Assembly: GCA_021740905.1 (NCBI GenBank)
Contig: JAIOYV010000019.1
Span: 16,277 to 80,276, forward strand
From: Bacteroidales bacterium
Lineage (GTDB): Bacteria; Bacteroidota; Bacteroidia; Bacteroidales; M50B96
DNA: 64,000 nucleotides
Direction: 5' to 3'
The notes beneath the pieces are model-generated. The model made no database searches. It saw only the letters and a list, made by a program, of their open reading frames with translations, and had not been told where the DNA came from. Shown here piece after piece: positions 35,820 through 44,779 of the stretch. Both the position numbers and the translations under genes were made by a program. Position 1 is the stretch's first letter, and each line of letters starts with the position of its first letter.

Positions 35820-36095
35820 TGTATGTTTTTGCCAAACCGCCCACATCCAAATTTGCATCATTTATTGTTGGTGCCATTTTAGGGAAATTGGTTTAACGAA
35901 TTACACATCAAACATGGTAAATACCCACATATTAGTAGCCCCGTCCTTTAAATATCAGGCTATGGTGATAAACAAGTTGATTTTGGTATCAGCCCAATCC
36001 TGATTATGTGGAAAATGATCCCGTTTTCAGTACAGGATAGCGTAAAACATCTCCAAAATAATCCACTTTTCCAACTACCCAAAACATAAAACTAA

Positions 36096-36488
36096 ATGAA
36101 CCAGGAAATACAAGCATACAACGAAAGATTAGAGCCGGCAGACCATGAAATTTGCCTTTTACTTGCTTCGACTATTGATTATGAACTTACTGAAGCCGCA
36201 AGTAAAATCTGGCACGGCCACCCGGTTTGGTTTTTAGATGGCAATCCGATTGTGGGATACAGCAAAGAAAAAAAAGGTGTACGCCTGATGTTCTGGAGCG
36301 GGGCCGATTTTGAAGAACCTGATTTGAACCATAGAGGAACCAAATTCAAAGATGCTTCAATTTTTTACAATTCTGTAGTAGAAATCGATGAAGACAAATT
36401 GCAGCGGTGGCTCGAAAAATCCAGGAGTATCCAGTGGGATTACAAGAACATCGTTAAACGAAAAGGACGGCTTGAACGGTTAAAATGA
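36096..36488 (+). CDS. DUF1801 family protein
   Basis: A small cytoplasmic protein of 130 residues. It has no signal peptide or membrane segment. The central part (IWHGHPVWFLDGNPIVGYSKEKKGVRLMFWSGADF) matches the DUF1801/YdhG-like fold, related to proteins described as iron-chaperone-like; that role is not demonstrated for this branch. The C-terminus is basic (KNIVKRKGRLERLK). It stands alone, with about 270 bp of featureless sequence upstream and 220 bp downstream. Confidence 0.75.
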   Translation: MNQEIQAYNERLEPADHEICLLLASTIDYELTEAASKIWHGHPVWFLDGNPIVGYSKEKKGVRLMFWSGADFEEPDLNHRGTKFKDASIFYNSVVEIDEDKLQRWLEKSRSIQWDYKNIVKRKGRLERLK

Positions 36489-36710
36489 AAGCCCTTTCGA
36501 AATAAAATAAAAACACCCGCCATAATGCAATAATCATTTTTCCTGCATCTGCATTATTGCACCTTGAAGTTTTAAATACTACCGCCAGTGCCATATCTCT
36601 CGAAAACAACACCGGGTATTGTGAGAACATAAAATCCTATTGTAACTTTTCACAACACCAATCAGTCATAGCATCAATTTTTAAAAACCATTTTCATCTG
36701 AAGAAAAATA

Positions 36711-38642
36711 ATGGCTATGGCAAATTCACAAAATCAAAATCCGGTTTATGAAGAATTGGAACAATCAGTTTTCTCAGCTTTGGAAACCTATTCCAATGTT
36801 CACCGGGGCATCGGGCATAATTCGATGGTTACCACCCATTTGTACGAGCAAGCCAGGGAGATTGTCCTGGAATATCTGAGCCTGGACAAAAACAAGTATG
36901 TGGTGCTGTTTTGTTCGCCACGAAGGGCCGAATTGCTCTCACAGCAACTGAAACCAGGGTGCTTTAAAATCTTATCCAGTCAGGATATTGGTTTTTCTAT
37001 CGGGGTAAGGGCCATAGCCGTGAAAAAAAATGCCCTGCCAACGGGCCATCCTCTTGAAACTGGCGGCGGGACTACAAAACTTGTTTCAAAAGATTGGGTA
37101 CTGTGGGCAAAAGCCCCCGACCGGTTTGAAGCCGGAACACCTTCCATCATCAACATCATCGCCTTTGCCAAAACGCTGAAGCTGATCCAAAAATATGGGA
37201 AAGAGGCTTTTGCTGATTCAGGGTTTGAACCTAAAAGTGTAGAAGATATCCTTTACCACGACCAACTGGAAGGATACCAGGGAAAGGAGTTACTGGATGA
37301 ACTCAGAAAAACCCTGATAGGGCGCCACAAAGAAGTGCCGACCTCTGAACATTCGAAATCTTTTATAAACCTGGATAACAGCGCAAGTACCCCTACGTTC
37401 CAACCTGTGTGGGACACCTTTCGACTATGTTGGAGGGAGAAAGGGCCGGCCCAACAGGAACTAAGCAAAGAGGTAAAAGCTATCTGTGCCAAACAGTTAG
37501 GAGCACCTCTTTCGGCGTATGATTTCATTTTTACTTCCAATACAACAGAGGCCATTAACCTTGCTGCGAAAAACTTAAGTCTCGACCATGATGAAAAAAC
37601 CGGGACCGTGGTGCTTAACACCCTCATGGAACATTCCTCAAACGACCTGCCCTGGCGAATGGTTCCAAATAGTTCACTCTTGCGCTTATCAGTGGATGCA
37701 GATGGTTTTATTAATCTGAACGAATTGGAAACCGTCCTGAATGATCACAACCACAAAGGCCAAAATGGCAATAAAAGGATCAGGCTGGTGGCCATTAGCG
37801 GGGCTTCGAATGTACTGGGATCGTGCAATGATTTAAAAGAGATCAGCCGGATTGTTCACCGATATGGCGCTCATCTGCTGGTTGATGGCGCTCAACTGAT
37901 TGCCCACCGAATGGTTGACATGGAAGCTTATGGCATTGATTATCTTTCCTTTTCGGCCCATAAAATCTATGCCCCCTTTGGTTGTGGAGTTCTGGTGGCA
38001 AGAAAAGGCTTACTGAAATTCACCCCTTCAGAATTGGAATTGATCCAAAATTCGGGAGAAGAAAACACAGCCGGGATTGCTGCCCTCGGAAAGGCATTCG
38101 TACTTCTGCAAAAAATTGGGATGAATGTAATTGAGGAGGAGGAAAAACGATTGACCGAAAAAGTTTTACAAGGGATGGCCTGGATTCCGGGCATAATAAT
38201 ACATGGGATAAAAACAGCCGATCATCCATCGTTCAATCAGAAGCTGGGTGTTATAGTATTTGATTTGAAAGGGATGATGGCCAACAAGGTTGCTGAAAAA
38301 TTGGCTTTGAACCATGGAATTGGTGTGCGATATGGCTGTCATTGCGCACATATCATCCTAAAACATACCCTGAATGTAGGCCCGCGTCTGGAACGGTTTC
38401 AGAAAATACTAGTGACTATGTTTCCGAAAGTACAACTTCCCGGATTGACCAGGATAAGTCTGGGCATCGGAAATACCGATGAGGAGATAGATTGTCTGAT
38501 TCGATCGTTGAATTTAATGGCCGGAAAAAACAATACCATCAATTCATCCAAAACGAATGGGAAACCTGTTCTTACAAAACAGGAAGTAAAAAGGCAGATG
38601 AATGAATTTGTGGCGAACTCCAGCCTGAAAGTTTATTCTTAA
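36711..38642 (+). CDS. Class V aminotransferase (cysteine desulfurase-like) with an extra N-terminal half-domain
   Basis: A PLP enzyme of 643 residues. The C-terminal part (about 215-610) is a full class V aminotransferase: FINLDNSASTP at its start, FTSNTTEAINL, AISGASNVLGS, LLVDGAQLIAH, PLP-lysine Lys418 in FSAHKIYAPFGCGVL and NSGEENTAGI. GVRYGCHCAH near the end occupies the place of the cysteine-desulfurase active loop. The N-terminal 210 residues look like a shortened copy of the same fold: HRGIGHNSMVTTHLYEQAREIV from the start region joined to GFSIGVRAIAV and PDRFEAGTPSIINI, without the PLP-binding centre. The substrate is unknown. It is single, and the ATG at 36711 gives the full domain. 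Confidence 0.83.
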   Translation: MAMANSQNQNPVYEELEQSVFSALETYSNVHRGIGHNSMVTTHLYEQAREIVLEYLSLDKNKYVVLFCSPRRAELLSQQLKPGCFKILSSQDIGFSIGVRAIAVKKNALPTGHPLETGGGTTKLVSKDWVLWAKAPDRFEAGTPSIINIIAFAKTLKLIQKYGKEAFADSGFEPKSVEDILYHDQLEGYQGKELLDELRKTLIGRHKEVPTSEHSKSFINLDNSASTPTFQPVWDTFRLCWREKGPAQQELSKEVKAICAKQLGAPLSAYDFIFTSNTTEAINLAAKNLSLDHDEKTGTVVLNTLMEHSSNDLPWRMVPNSSLLRLSVDADGFINLNELETVLNDHNHKGQNGNKRIRLVAISGASNVLGSCNDLKEISRIVHRYGAHLLVDGAQLIAHRMVDMEAYGIDYLSFSAHKIYAPFGCGVLVARKGLLKFTPSELELIQNSGEENTAGIAALGKAFVLLQKIGMNVIEEEEKRLTEKVLQGMAWIPGIIIHGIKTADHPSFNQKLGVIVFDLKGMMANKVAEKLALNHGIGVRYGCHCAHIILKHTLNVGPRLERFQKILVTMFPKVQLPGLTRISLGIGNTDEEIDCLIRSLNLMAGKNNTINSSKTNGKPVLTKQEVKRQMNEFVANSSLKVYS

Positions 38643-38706
38643 CTATGTTTGAAAAATAACGGATATTGAGTTTGCCGACCTCTTAATTCGTAAAACATAC
38701 ATGTCA

Positions 38707-39588
38707 TCAGGTTGCCTTCAGGTTGGGTTCAATATACACTTTCCGGGAGTAAATACTATAATAAATGCCAAAAAATGAAACAAAGGCAATGACAAGGTAA
38801 AACATCAGCCCAATTGCAACAGAGGCATTTATATCGAGACCCATCCATTGTGCCCCATACAAAAATGCGATTTCGCGTGAGCCGATCCCACCAATCGTAA
38901 AGGGAAGCATGGAAACAATGGAAGAAATTAGAAAAATGAATAAATACCCGGTTTCCAGGTTATTGATACCGATCCCTTTTAGAATAGCCCAGGCTGTGGC
39001 TATTTGCAGCAACTGGACGATCAGGGATTGCAGGGTAACTTTTATAGATATCGCCTTGAAATAGGGGAAAATGAAATGGACAACCAGATAGTATAGCATA
39101 AGGCTGATGGGTATCAGCAACCCGATGAAAGGCTTGTAATTATCTGTAAATGATAGAAAAAAAGACAAAACACATGCAAGGATAAAGAGCAGTAGCACAC
39201 CATTGAGCCGATCGAAAAAGATAGCCCAGAATATCGTCCTTGTTTTCACATCGAATTTCCTGTTCAGCAGATACAGCTTATACCCGTCTCCGCCGATCCC
39301 ACCCGGTAAAAACAAATTATAAAACATGCCCAATAAATAAAGCCTCAAATTATTATCGTGGCCAATGGGTATGCCGATGGCCAGTAAATATGAGCGTAAA
39401 CGTATGGCAGCTATAAATTTAGAAAAAGCAAAACAGGCAACGGCCAACACCAGGAAAAAAGGGTCTGATTGTTTAATAAGGTCAATTACGTCGCCATAAT
39501 GTATTTTTGAAAACACAAAAATCAAAGCACTGACGGAAAGGATAATTTTAAGGGCCGTTTTTAAAGGTTTGCTGATCTTCAATTTCAT
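38707..39588 (-). CDS. Flippase-like membrane protein (LPG synthase TM/UPF0104 family)
   Basis: An integral membrane protein of 293 residues with about eight hydrophobic helices. It carries family signatures FLPGGIGGDGYKLYLL in the middle and LPFTIGGIGSREIAFLYG near the end. It corresponds to the transmembrane half of lysylphosphatidylglycerol synthases and AglD-like proteins, without a catalytic domain, and is often annotated as a flippase-like protein. It is followed on the minus strand by other membrane-associated genes in reverse order (a PHP-like protein upstream and a paralogue beyond), suggesting a lipid or glycan modification unit. The substrate is unknown. Confidence 0.85.
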   Translation of the reverse strand: MKLKISKPLKTALKIILSVSALIFVFSKIHYGDVIDLIKQSDPFFLVLAVACFAFSKFIAAIRLRSYLLAIGIPIGHDNNLRLYLLGMFYNLFLPGGIGGDGYKLYLLNRKFDVKTRTIFWAIFFDRLNGVLLLFILACVLSFFLSFTDNYKPFIGLLIPISLMLYYLVVHFIFPYFKAISIKVTLQSLIVQLLQIATAWAILKGIGINNLETGYLFIFLISSIVSMLPFTIGGIGSREIAFLYGAQWMGLDINASVAIGLMFYLVIAFVSFFGIYYSIYSRKVYIEPNLKAT

Positions 39589-39619
39589 GGCTTTAATAAT
39601 GTGTAATTTATTTTGTGAA

Positions 39620-40840
39620 TTAAGCCGGTACCGGGAAACCTTCTTTTGGTTTTAAACCCAGTCGTATCCTGAATCTTAAGCTAAATAATACCATGAGTAG
39701 AAGCGAGATAAACAGGGAGTACCTGAAGATATTGGTTTTGCGCCAGTCAATCGTTGCCGAAGCCTGTTCAAGTGGGAGAACATTTCCATGCCTGAAAACC
39801 GGGTTCAGGTAAAAGGTCGCATGGTTGTCATAAACAACTTCTACCCTGATGTAGGTATCAGTGGGTTTAAGCACATAAGATGCCCTCTGTGTGCAGGAAT
39901 CAATTTTCAACACTTCGCCACCCTGCCCGATAAACCGGAAACATTCGGCTTCTTTGTTGAAATCATAAAACACCGTATCGGCTTTCACAACTACGGACAA
40001 CAGATGTGGCAACAGCTTTATCTTTTCGGCCTTTTCCGCGAAAATAGAATCATAGTTTTCGAGTTCAACGCCATAAGCAGCTCCAATTTTCAGGTTACGA
40101 AGGATTTGTTCTTTTCCAGGCGTAACTGCATTGATCACAGTAAATTTTCTACCGGTTTGCGGTAGTTTGGAAACGTCATGGGCATCGTCGTTGGCCAGGA
40201 TAAATGCCGGGTGCCCACTTGACAAGGCTGCATCCCAATGTCCCAGCGAATTTTTATAATTGTTCAATACCTCGATCAGGTCGTAGTTGGTAAGCTCCTC
40301 CATATCCTGTTCGCTGTAGGCATTCCACAACCCGGGGTGGGCGATGGCCACAAGTTCATTATTCATTTTTAACCTGTTTAACACATCCTGTTTATGATGT
40401 AGAGTATGAAATAGGGGGAAGTCGAGCCAGTCCACTTTCCTGGCACCAAGACACACCTGGTGGTTTTTAAAAATCCCGTAACCATGCTCGTAAACAGGAA
40501 TATAGGCTTCGCTGTCCCGATTGTAGGTATTTATTTTCTGATAATCGGAAATGCTCACCAGGTCGAAACCCAGCTTTTCATAGCGGTCCATGATTAGTGA
40601 ATCGGTGTTGTTCCAGCCATTTGTCACCCCGCCCCAGGCTTTGCTTTGCACCTGGAAATTGGCTTTTATCCATTGCTGCGAATTTACATCCTGATAAGGG
40701 TTGTAGATGTTGTTTCCTGCGAAAGGCCCTCTTGGGGGGAATTTGTAAAAAGGGCTGATAAATGAAATCCCAACAAGAGCAAAAAAAATGATGCTTAGAA
40801 GTTTAGCCCACAATATTGATATTTTGTACAGAATCCTCAT
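39620..40840 (-). CDS. PHP-like (histidinol-phosphatase-type) membrane-anchored protein lacking the first HxH
   Basis: A protein of 406 residues with an N-terminal membrane segment (about 8-30) and a second hydrophobic segment near the C-terminus (about 372-392). The middle resembles PHP phosphoesterases: SKAWGGVTNGWN, SISDYQKIN, AIAHPG, EVLNNY and LANDDAHDV. In PHP proteins the first strand ends in H-x-H; here the equivalent stretch reads N-F-Q-V-Q, so two metal ligands are replaced by Gln. Either the family uses other ligands or the enzyme is inactive. It lies 31 bp upstream of the flippase-like gene on the same strand, so co-transcription is likely. The substrate is unknown. Confidence 0.7.
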   Translation of the reverse strand: MRILYKISILWAKLLSIIFFALVGISFISPFYKFPPRGPFAGNNIYNPYQDVNSQQWIKANFQVQSKAWGGVTNGWNNTDSLIMDRYEKLGFDLVSISDYQKINTYNRDSEAYIPVYEHGYGIFKNHQVCLGARKVDWLDFPLFHTLHHKQDVLNRLKMNNELVAIAHPGLWNAYSEQDMEELTNYDLIEVLNNYKNSLGHWDAALSSGHPAFILANDDAHDVSKLPQTGRKFTVINAVTPGKEQILRNLKIGAAYGVELENYDSIFAEKAEKIKLLPHLLSVVVKADTVFYDFNKEAECFRFIGQGGEVLKIDSCTQRASYVLKPTDTYIRVEVVYDNHATFYLNPVFRHGNVLPLEQASATIDWRKTNIFRYSLFISLLLMVLFSLRFRIRLGLKPKEGFPVPA

Positions 40841-40916
40841 AAACGCAAAGAAGTTTGAATCAAAGATAGGGGACTACATTAACCTGAATTTTTTGTTTGG
40901 GTTAAATTAAGATTAC

Positions 40917-41807
40917 TTATTTATAGTTCTTGACAATCCTTAAATGTCCCGTGTACTTCATTTCAGGAATTCTTGATTTCCTGTTGATTAGAGCGGATGA
41001 GGCAAGAGTGTACACATAACCGGATACGGTTACTGTTAGGCTAATCAAAAAATAGGTTAAGCTTATACTGACAGAAACCGATAGGTCGAGCACAAAATAA
41101 GTTGATCCCAACAAAAATAATAGTTCCCTGTACCCTATCCCGGAAATTCCAACCGGGAGAAGAGAAAGCATAAATGACACTGAGAATATAAAAAGGAAAG
41201 GGCCGGATTGCCAATAAGCCCGAAATGCCAGGAGGATGAAAAATGCACTCAGGAACCGGAGGAAATAGATTATCAGCACATTTAGGATAGGCTTTACAAA
41301 AAGATGGAAAAGCGAATCGAAGTTCCTTTTTGATAAAAGTTGGATAATGAACAGTATCAGTATCAGGTTAAGAAAATGAAAGGAATAGCGATGAAAATCA
41401 GCTATGAAAAAAGAAATGATTGCAAGCGAAAATAGGACTACGATGGCATTTAACCATTTTTCCTTATTCAATACACTTTTTAGATGCGTACTTTTTGCAT
41501 GCACTGGAAATAAGTGATCCTGGGTAAAGGCAGTGTAAGGTAAGAACAAATCGAAAAAAGATCGTTTTAAATTATAAGTTAAAAACACCTTTCTTTTGAT
41601 GGTGATCTTATTGGAGCGCAAATAGCGAAACAAACCTGATAATGAATATGCTTCGGCCAGGATGTACACCAATAATGCACTGATTAAATAGATTGGTTCA
41701 ACATCCCGTATCTCATTGGCCACCAATGATAAGTCCGTTTTATTAAGGACATAGTAAAAAGCCCCAAAAGAAAAAAGGAGCCGGGCAATTATCGTGAAAT
41801 ATCTCAT
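40917..41807 (-). CDS. Second flippase-like membrane protein (LPG synthase TM-like)
   Basis: An integral membrane protein of 296 residues with about seven or eight hydrophobic helices. The motif LSLLPVGISGIGYRELLFLLG is the counterpart of the S-M-L-P-F-T-I-G-G-I-G-S-R-E motif in the neighbouring flippase-like protein, which makes the two distant paralogues. The first family signature (L-P-G-G-I-G) is replaced by LFLPYTAFTQD. It is the first gene of a minus-strand set with the PHP-like protein and the other flippase-like gene. A role in moving a lipid-linked molecule across the inner membrane is inference. Confidence 0.72.
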   Translation of the reverse strand: MRYFTIIARLLFSFGAFYYVLNKTDLSLVANEIRDVEPIYLISALLVYILAEAYSLSGLFRYLRSNKITIKRKVFLTYNLKRSFFDLFLPYTAFTQDHLFPVHAKSTHLKSVLNKEKWLNAIVVLFSLAIISFFIADFHRYSFHFLNLILILFIIQLLSKRNFDSLFHLFVKPILNVLIIYFLRFLSAFFILLAFRAYWQSGPFLFIFSVSFMLSLLPVGISGIGYRELLFLLGSTYFVLDLSVSVSISLTYFLISLTVTVSGYVYTLASSALINRKSRIPEMKYTGHLRIVKNYK

Positions 41808-42063
41808 TTATAAAAGATTTAAGGTGCAAAATAGTATGATTGGCCCTTCTTCTCTATTAGTGGAATATTAATAGATTATGAATAATTTTAGAGAGACAAA
41901 CAAGGTTAAGTAACAGATATTATTTACTTTACAAGCAATGCTCAAATGCCCAGCCCTTAATAGTGAGCAAGTGCCACAAATCAAATTAAGTTTATCTTAA
42001 ATATTTGGTATTCAGAAAGTCAACTAAACTTATTTGGTGATATTTGCTCCAAATATAATTAGG

Positions 42064-43650
42064 ATGAAGAAAATTTTGGGAAAGGAGATTACTATATACG
42101 GTATTCTTGCCATTGCAACATTGCTTGTTTTTGGGTCGAACATCTGGGGTGTGGATATTTATATTTTGGATGAAGCCAAAAATGCCGAATGTGCCAGGGA
42201 GATGAGGGCCAACAACGATTTTATTGTGCCTTACTTTAACGGGGAATTACGGACTGCAAAACCACCTTTGCATTATTATTTCATGGCTGTAGCCTATTCC
42301 CTTTTTGGTGTAAGTGCCTTTGCCGCCAGGTTTTTCTCAGTGATCATGGGCATAGCCACCATCCTGATAAGCTATTTCTACACCCATAAATACCTCGGCA
42401 AAGAAATCGCCTTTTGGACTGCCATCATTTTATTGTCGTCCATAAATTTTGTGCTTGAGTTCCATCTTTCTGTGCCCGATCCATATTTGATCTTTTTCCT
42501 CAATCTTGGCCTGTTTGCCTTTTACGACTTTTATCAATCTGCCAACCGTTGGTCGCTGTGGCTGATGTATGTCTCACTGGCATTGGCTACCCTTACAAAA
42601 GGGCCGGTTGCCCTGGTCCTGCCGGTTGCCATATTTTTCATTTTCCTGTTGGCCCAAAAAGATTTCAGGGTAGAAACTTTAAAGCGGTTTAAAATCCTGC
42701 GTGGGTCTTTATTGTTTTTTGCAATAGCGCTCCCCTGGTATATTTTGGTTTCGGTAAAAACCGATTTCGAGTGGACAAGGGGCTTTTTTCTCACACACAA
42801 CATCGACCGCTTTAGTGAACCAATGGAAGGGCATGGTGGTCTTTTTCTTTTAACCCCCCTTTTCGTACTTATCGGGATGCTCCCTTTTTCGCTGTTTATT
42901 GTTCGGGGTATAAAGGTTTTTTGGAAGGAAAGAAAAAATTCGTTCCTGCTTTTCTCCTTTATTTCGGCATTGACAATTGTTGTTTTCTTTTCTATATCGA
43001 GCACAAAATTGCCCAACTATCCAATGCCTTCCTATCCTGCATGGGCTATACTTATTGCCACCGGTATCCTTGCTTTGCAGCCCAAAAAGCTGACCCCGGT
43101 GCTTATCATAAACCTGCTCGTTGGCGTACTTTTGGTAATTGGGGCCTATTTTGGAATCAGGGCCGAAAAAGAAATCAGCCACCTGGGGCACCTTGCCTGG
43201 GGCCTGGGTATCTTTCCGCTTACAGGCGTGTTGCTTTTCTTCCTGCAAAAGAAATCGACTACGGTTGTACTATCAGGTTTGGCGCTATCATGGATAGTCT
43301 CCACCTCAGCAATTTTCTATTTTATCTACCCAAAAATAAACGAGCAAAACCCTGTTGCCCAATCTTTAAAAGTAATTCCTTCTGATTCGGAGCTTGCGTA
43401 TTATGGAGCTTTTAACCCGGCCTTTCCCTTCAACCTCGATAATACAATTGAGAAACTCGAAAGCCTGGAGGAAGTAAAATCATTTCTTGAACTCAACCCC
43501 AAGGGGTGGCTCCTTACGACCGATAGATATAAGAAAGAGCTTGATTCACTTGACCAGATTGAAATCTCTGTGGAAAAGAAATTCCTTTTTGAAAACCCAA
43601 CCAGTTTGGTTTACAGGTTAAGGGTGACAAATGAGCTGATAAAAGACTAA
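42064..43650 (+). CDS. ArnT/PMT-type glycosyltransferase (GT39/GT83-like)
   Basis: An inner-membrane glycosyltransferase of about 528 residues from ATG 42064; the in-frame TTG at 42034 is less likely. The first loop has the family motif around ILDEAKNAECAREM with the acidic catalytic Asp, then FIVPYFNGELRTAKPPLHYYF. There are 10-12 transmembrane helices and a soluble C-terminal domain (about 420-528). Relatives transfer a sugar from a polyprenyl-phosphate carrier to lipid A or protein. It is divergent from the flippase-like set, which may supply the lipid-linked donor (inference). Its stop overlaps the stop of the convergent phytase gene by four bases. Confidence 0.87.
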   Translation: MKKILGKEITIYGILAIATLLVFGSNIWGVDIYILDEAKNAECAREMRANNDFIVPYFNGELRTAKPPLHYYFMAVAYSLFGVSAFAARFFSVIMGIATILISYFYTHKYLGKEIAFWTAIILLSSINFVLEFHLSVPDPYLIFFLNLGLFAFYDFYQSANRWSLWLMYVSLALATLTKGPVALVLPVAIFFIFLLAQKDFRVETLKRFKILRGSLLFFAIALPWYILVSVKTDFEWTRGFFLTHNIDRFSEPMEGHGGLFLLTPLFVLIGMLPFSLFIVRGIKVFWKERKNSFLLFSFISALTIVVFFSISSTKLPNYPMPSYPAWAILIATGILALQPKKLTPVLIINLLVGVLLVIGAYFGIRAEKEISHLGHLAWGLGIFPLTGVLLFFLQKKSTTVVLSGLALSWIVSTSAIFYFIYPKINEQNPVAQSLKVIPSDSELAYYGAFNPAFPFNLDNTIEKLESLEEVKSFLELNPKGWLLTTDRYKKELDSLDQIEISVEKKFLFENPTSLVYRLRVTNELIKD

Positions 43651-44768
43651 GGCTGATAATCATTATCAATCATCAATTTAGGGCAAAAACTTTTAGCTAT
43701 CTTTTCCCAGGAAACCAATTTGAAATTTTGGTTGACCTCCGTTGTGTCATCCAAATTATGTCCGTCCTGGGCTATGAAAAATCCATTGGGGAATTTGCTG
43801 CCCATATTTAGATTGACCACATCAATCCCATCGGTTTCCTGCACCCCATCAATACATCCATCGGCAATGGAAAAGCTGCCGAGGTAGCGGTTGTGGCCGT
43901 CCCTTCTAAAAACAGCAAAACTATTGTTCCCCTGCGATGATGCAATTAAATAACCCCTCCCTGCTTGTGCATAATAAATGGCGAGGCCTTCGAGATCATA
44001 CGCAATCATGCTATTGCTTTTGTCGCTCATTTCGACTCTTCTTGGGGAAGAATCACCATCGGGACGTGCACTGTATTTCCAGATACATTCGTCTTCTTCG
44101 GCAATGTACAAGAAGCCAAGTTCATCATCGGCAACCATCCCCTCGGGCTGGCTATTGAGGTTGAATGTACGCAAGCGTTCGGCTTTTATTTTTTCGTTTG
44201 GGGTTGCCAAAAGCTCCCATTGTTCCACCATTCCACCTTTTCCGTTCACAAACACATAAAGCCTGTGGGTTAGCTTATCCTGGAACATACATAGCCCGTA
44301 TACCTCGTCGACCGATGATATGATAGGTTCCTCAACTATATTTTCAAGACCACCATTTGGTTTTATCACCTTAAAAACCACTATTGTATTATCCGTTCGA
44401 TTCGAAGCTGCAACAATATCTTCAAAAGAATTTCCTACCTCAAAATCATAGCGCAAATCCACATTATTGACCCTGCCAACCGGATAAAAATATAGCTCTT
44501 CGCCCTTCATATTATAGACATGAAGACCACCTGTTTTATTCGTACCAATTATCCGGCTTTTATCCGGATCTTCTTTGTTTATCCATATTGCAGGGTCATC
44601 GGCTGCATCATCGCCCAAACCTGAAACCACAGGTTGTGTTTCAATATTTGCTTCAACAAGGTTTATCTCAGTTAACGATTTTTCTTTCTTAACCGGACTA
44701 TTCATACATGCCTGCAAGCCAATGGAAAGGATAAGAAGGTAAACTAAGTTGATTTTCATTCGGTTCAT
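43647..44768 (-). CDS. Beta-propeller phytase lipoprotein
   Basis: A secreted 3-phytase-type enzyme of 373 residues from Met at 44768. The signal peptide ends LQAC, giving a lipidated N-terminus. The propeller carries the diagnostic GDDAADDPAIW, IIGTNKTGGLHVYN, NNVDLRYDF, QPEGMVADDELGFLYIAEED and AYDLEGLAIYY, the acidic calcium-binding clusters of BPPs. It should release phosphate from phytate at the outer membrane or surface. It lies 11 bp after the TonB-dependent receptor, so the two form an operon: the receptor probably imports a product of the reaction (inference). The longer in-frame start at 44816 overlaps the receptor gene and lacks a signal peptide. Confidence 0.92.
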   Translation of the reverse strand: MNRMKINLVYLLILSIGLQACMNSPVKKEKSLTEINLVEANIETQPVVSGLGDDAADDPAIWINKEDPDKSRIIGTNKTGGLHVYNMKGEELYFYPVGRVNNVDLRYDFEVGNSFEDIVAASNRTDNTIVVFKVIKPNGGLENIVEEPIISSVDEVYGLCMFQDKLTHRLYVFVNGKGGMVEQWELLATPNEKIKAERLRTFNLNSQPEGMVADDELGFLYIAEEDECIWKYSARPDGDSSPRRVEMSDKSNSMIAYDLEGLAIYYAQAGRGYLIASSQGNNSFAVFRRDGHNRYLGSFSIADGCIDGVQETDGIDVVNLNMGSKFPNGFFIAQDGHNLDDTTEVNQNFKLVSWEKIAKSFCPKLMIDNDYQP

Positions 44769-44779
44769 ATTGTATTCTT

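Noticed and set aside
35820..36095. Short open frames after the carboxylesterase gene
   Set aside because: They start inside the esterase gene or lack any recognisable feature.
36526..36561. 9-bp inverted repeat TGCAATAAT / ATTATTGCA before the aminotransferase gene
   Set aside because: It has an A+T-rich stem, an 18-base loop and no T-run, so it is weak as a terminator and of unclear significance.
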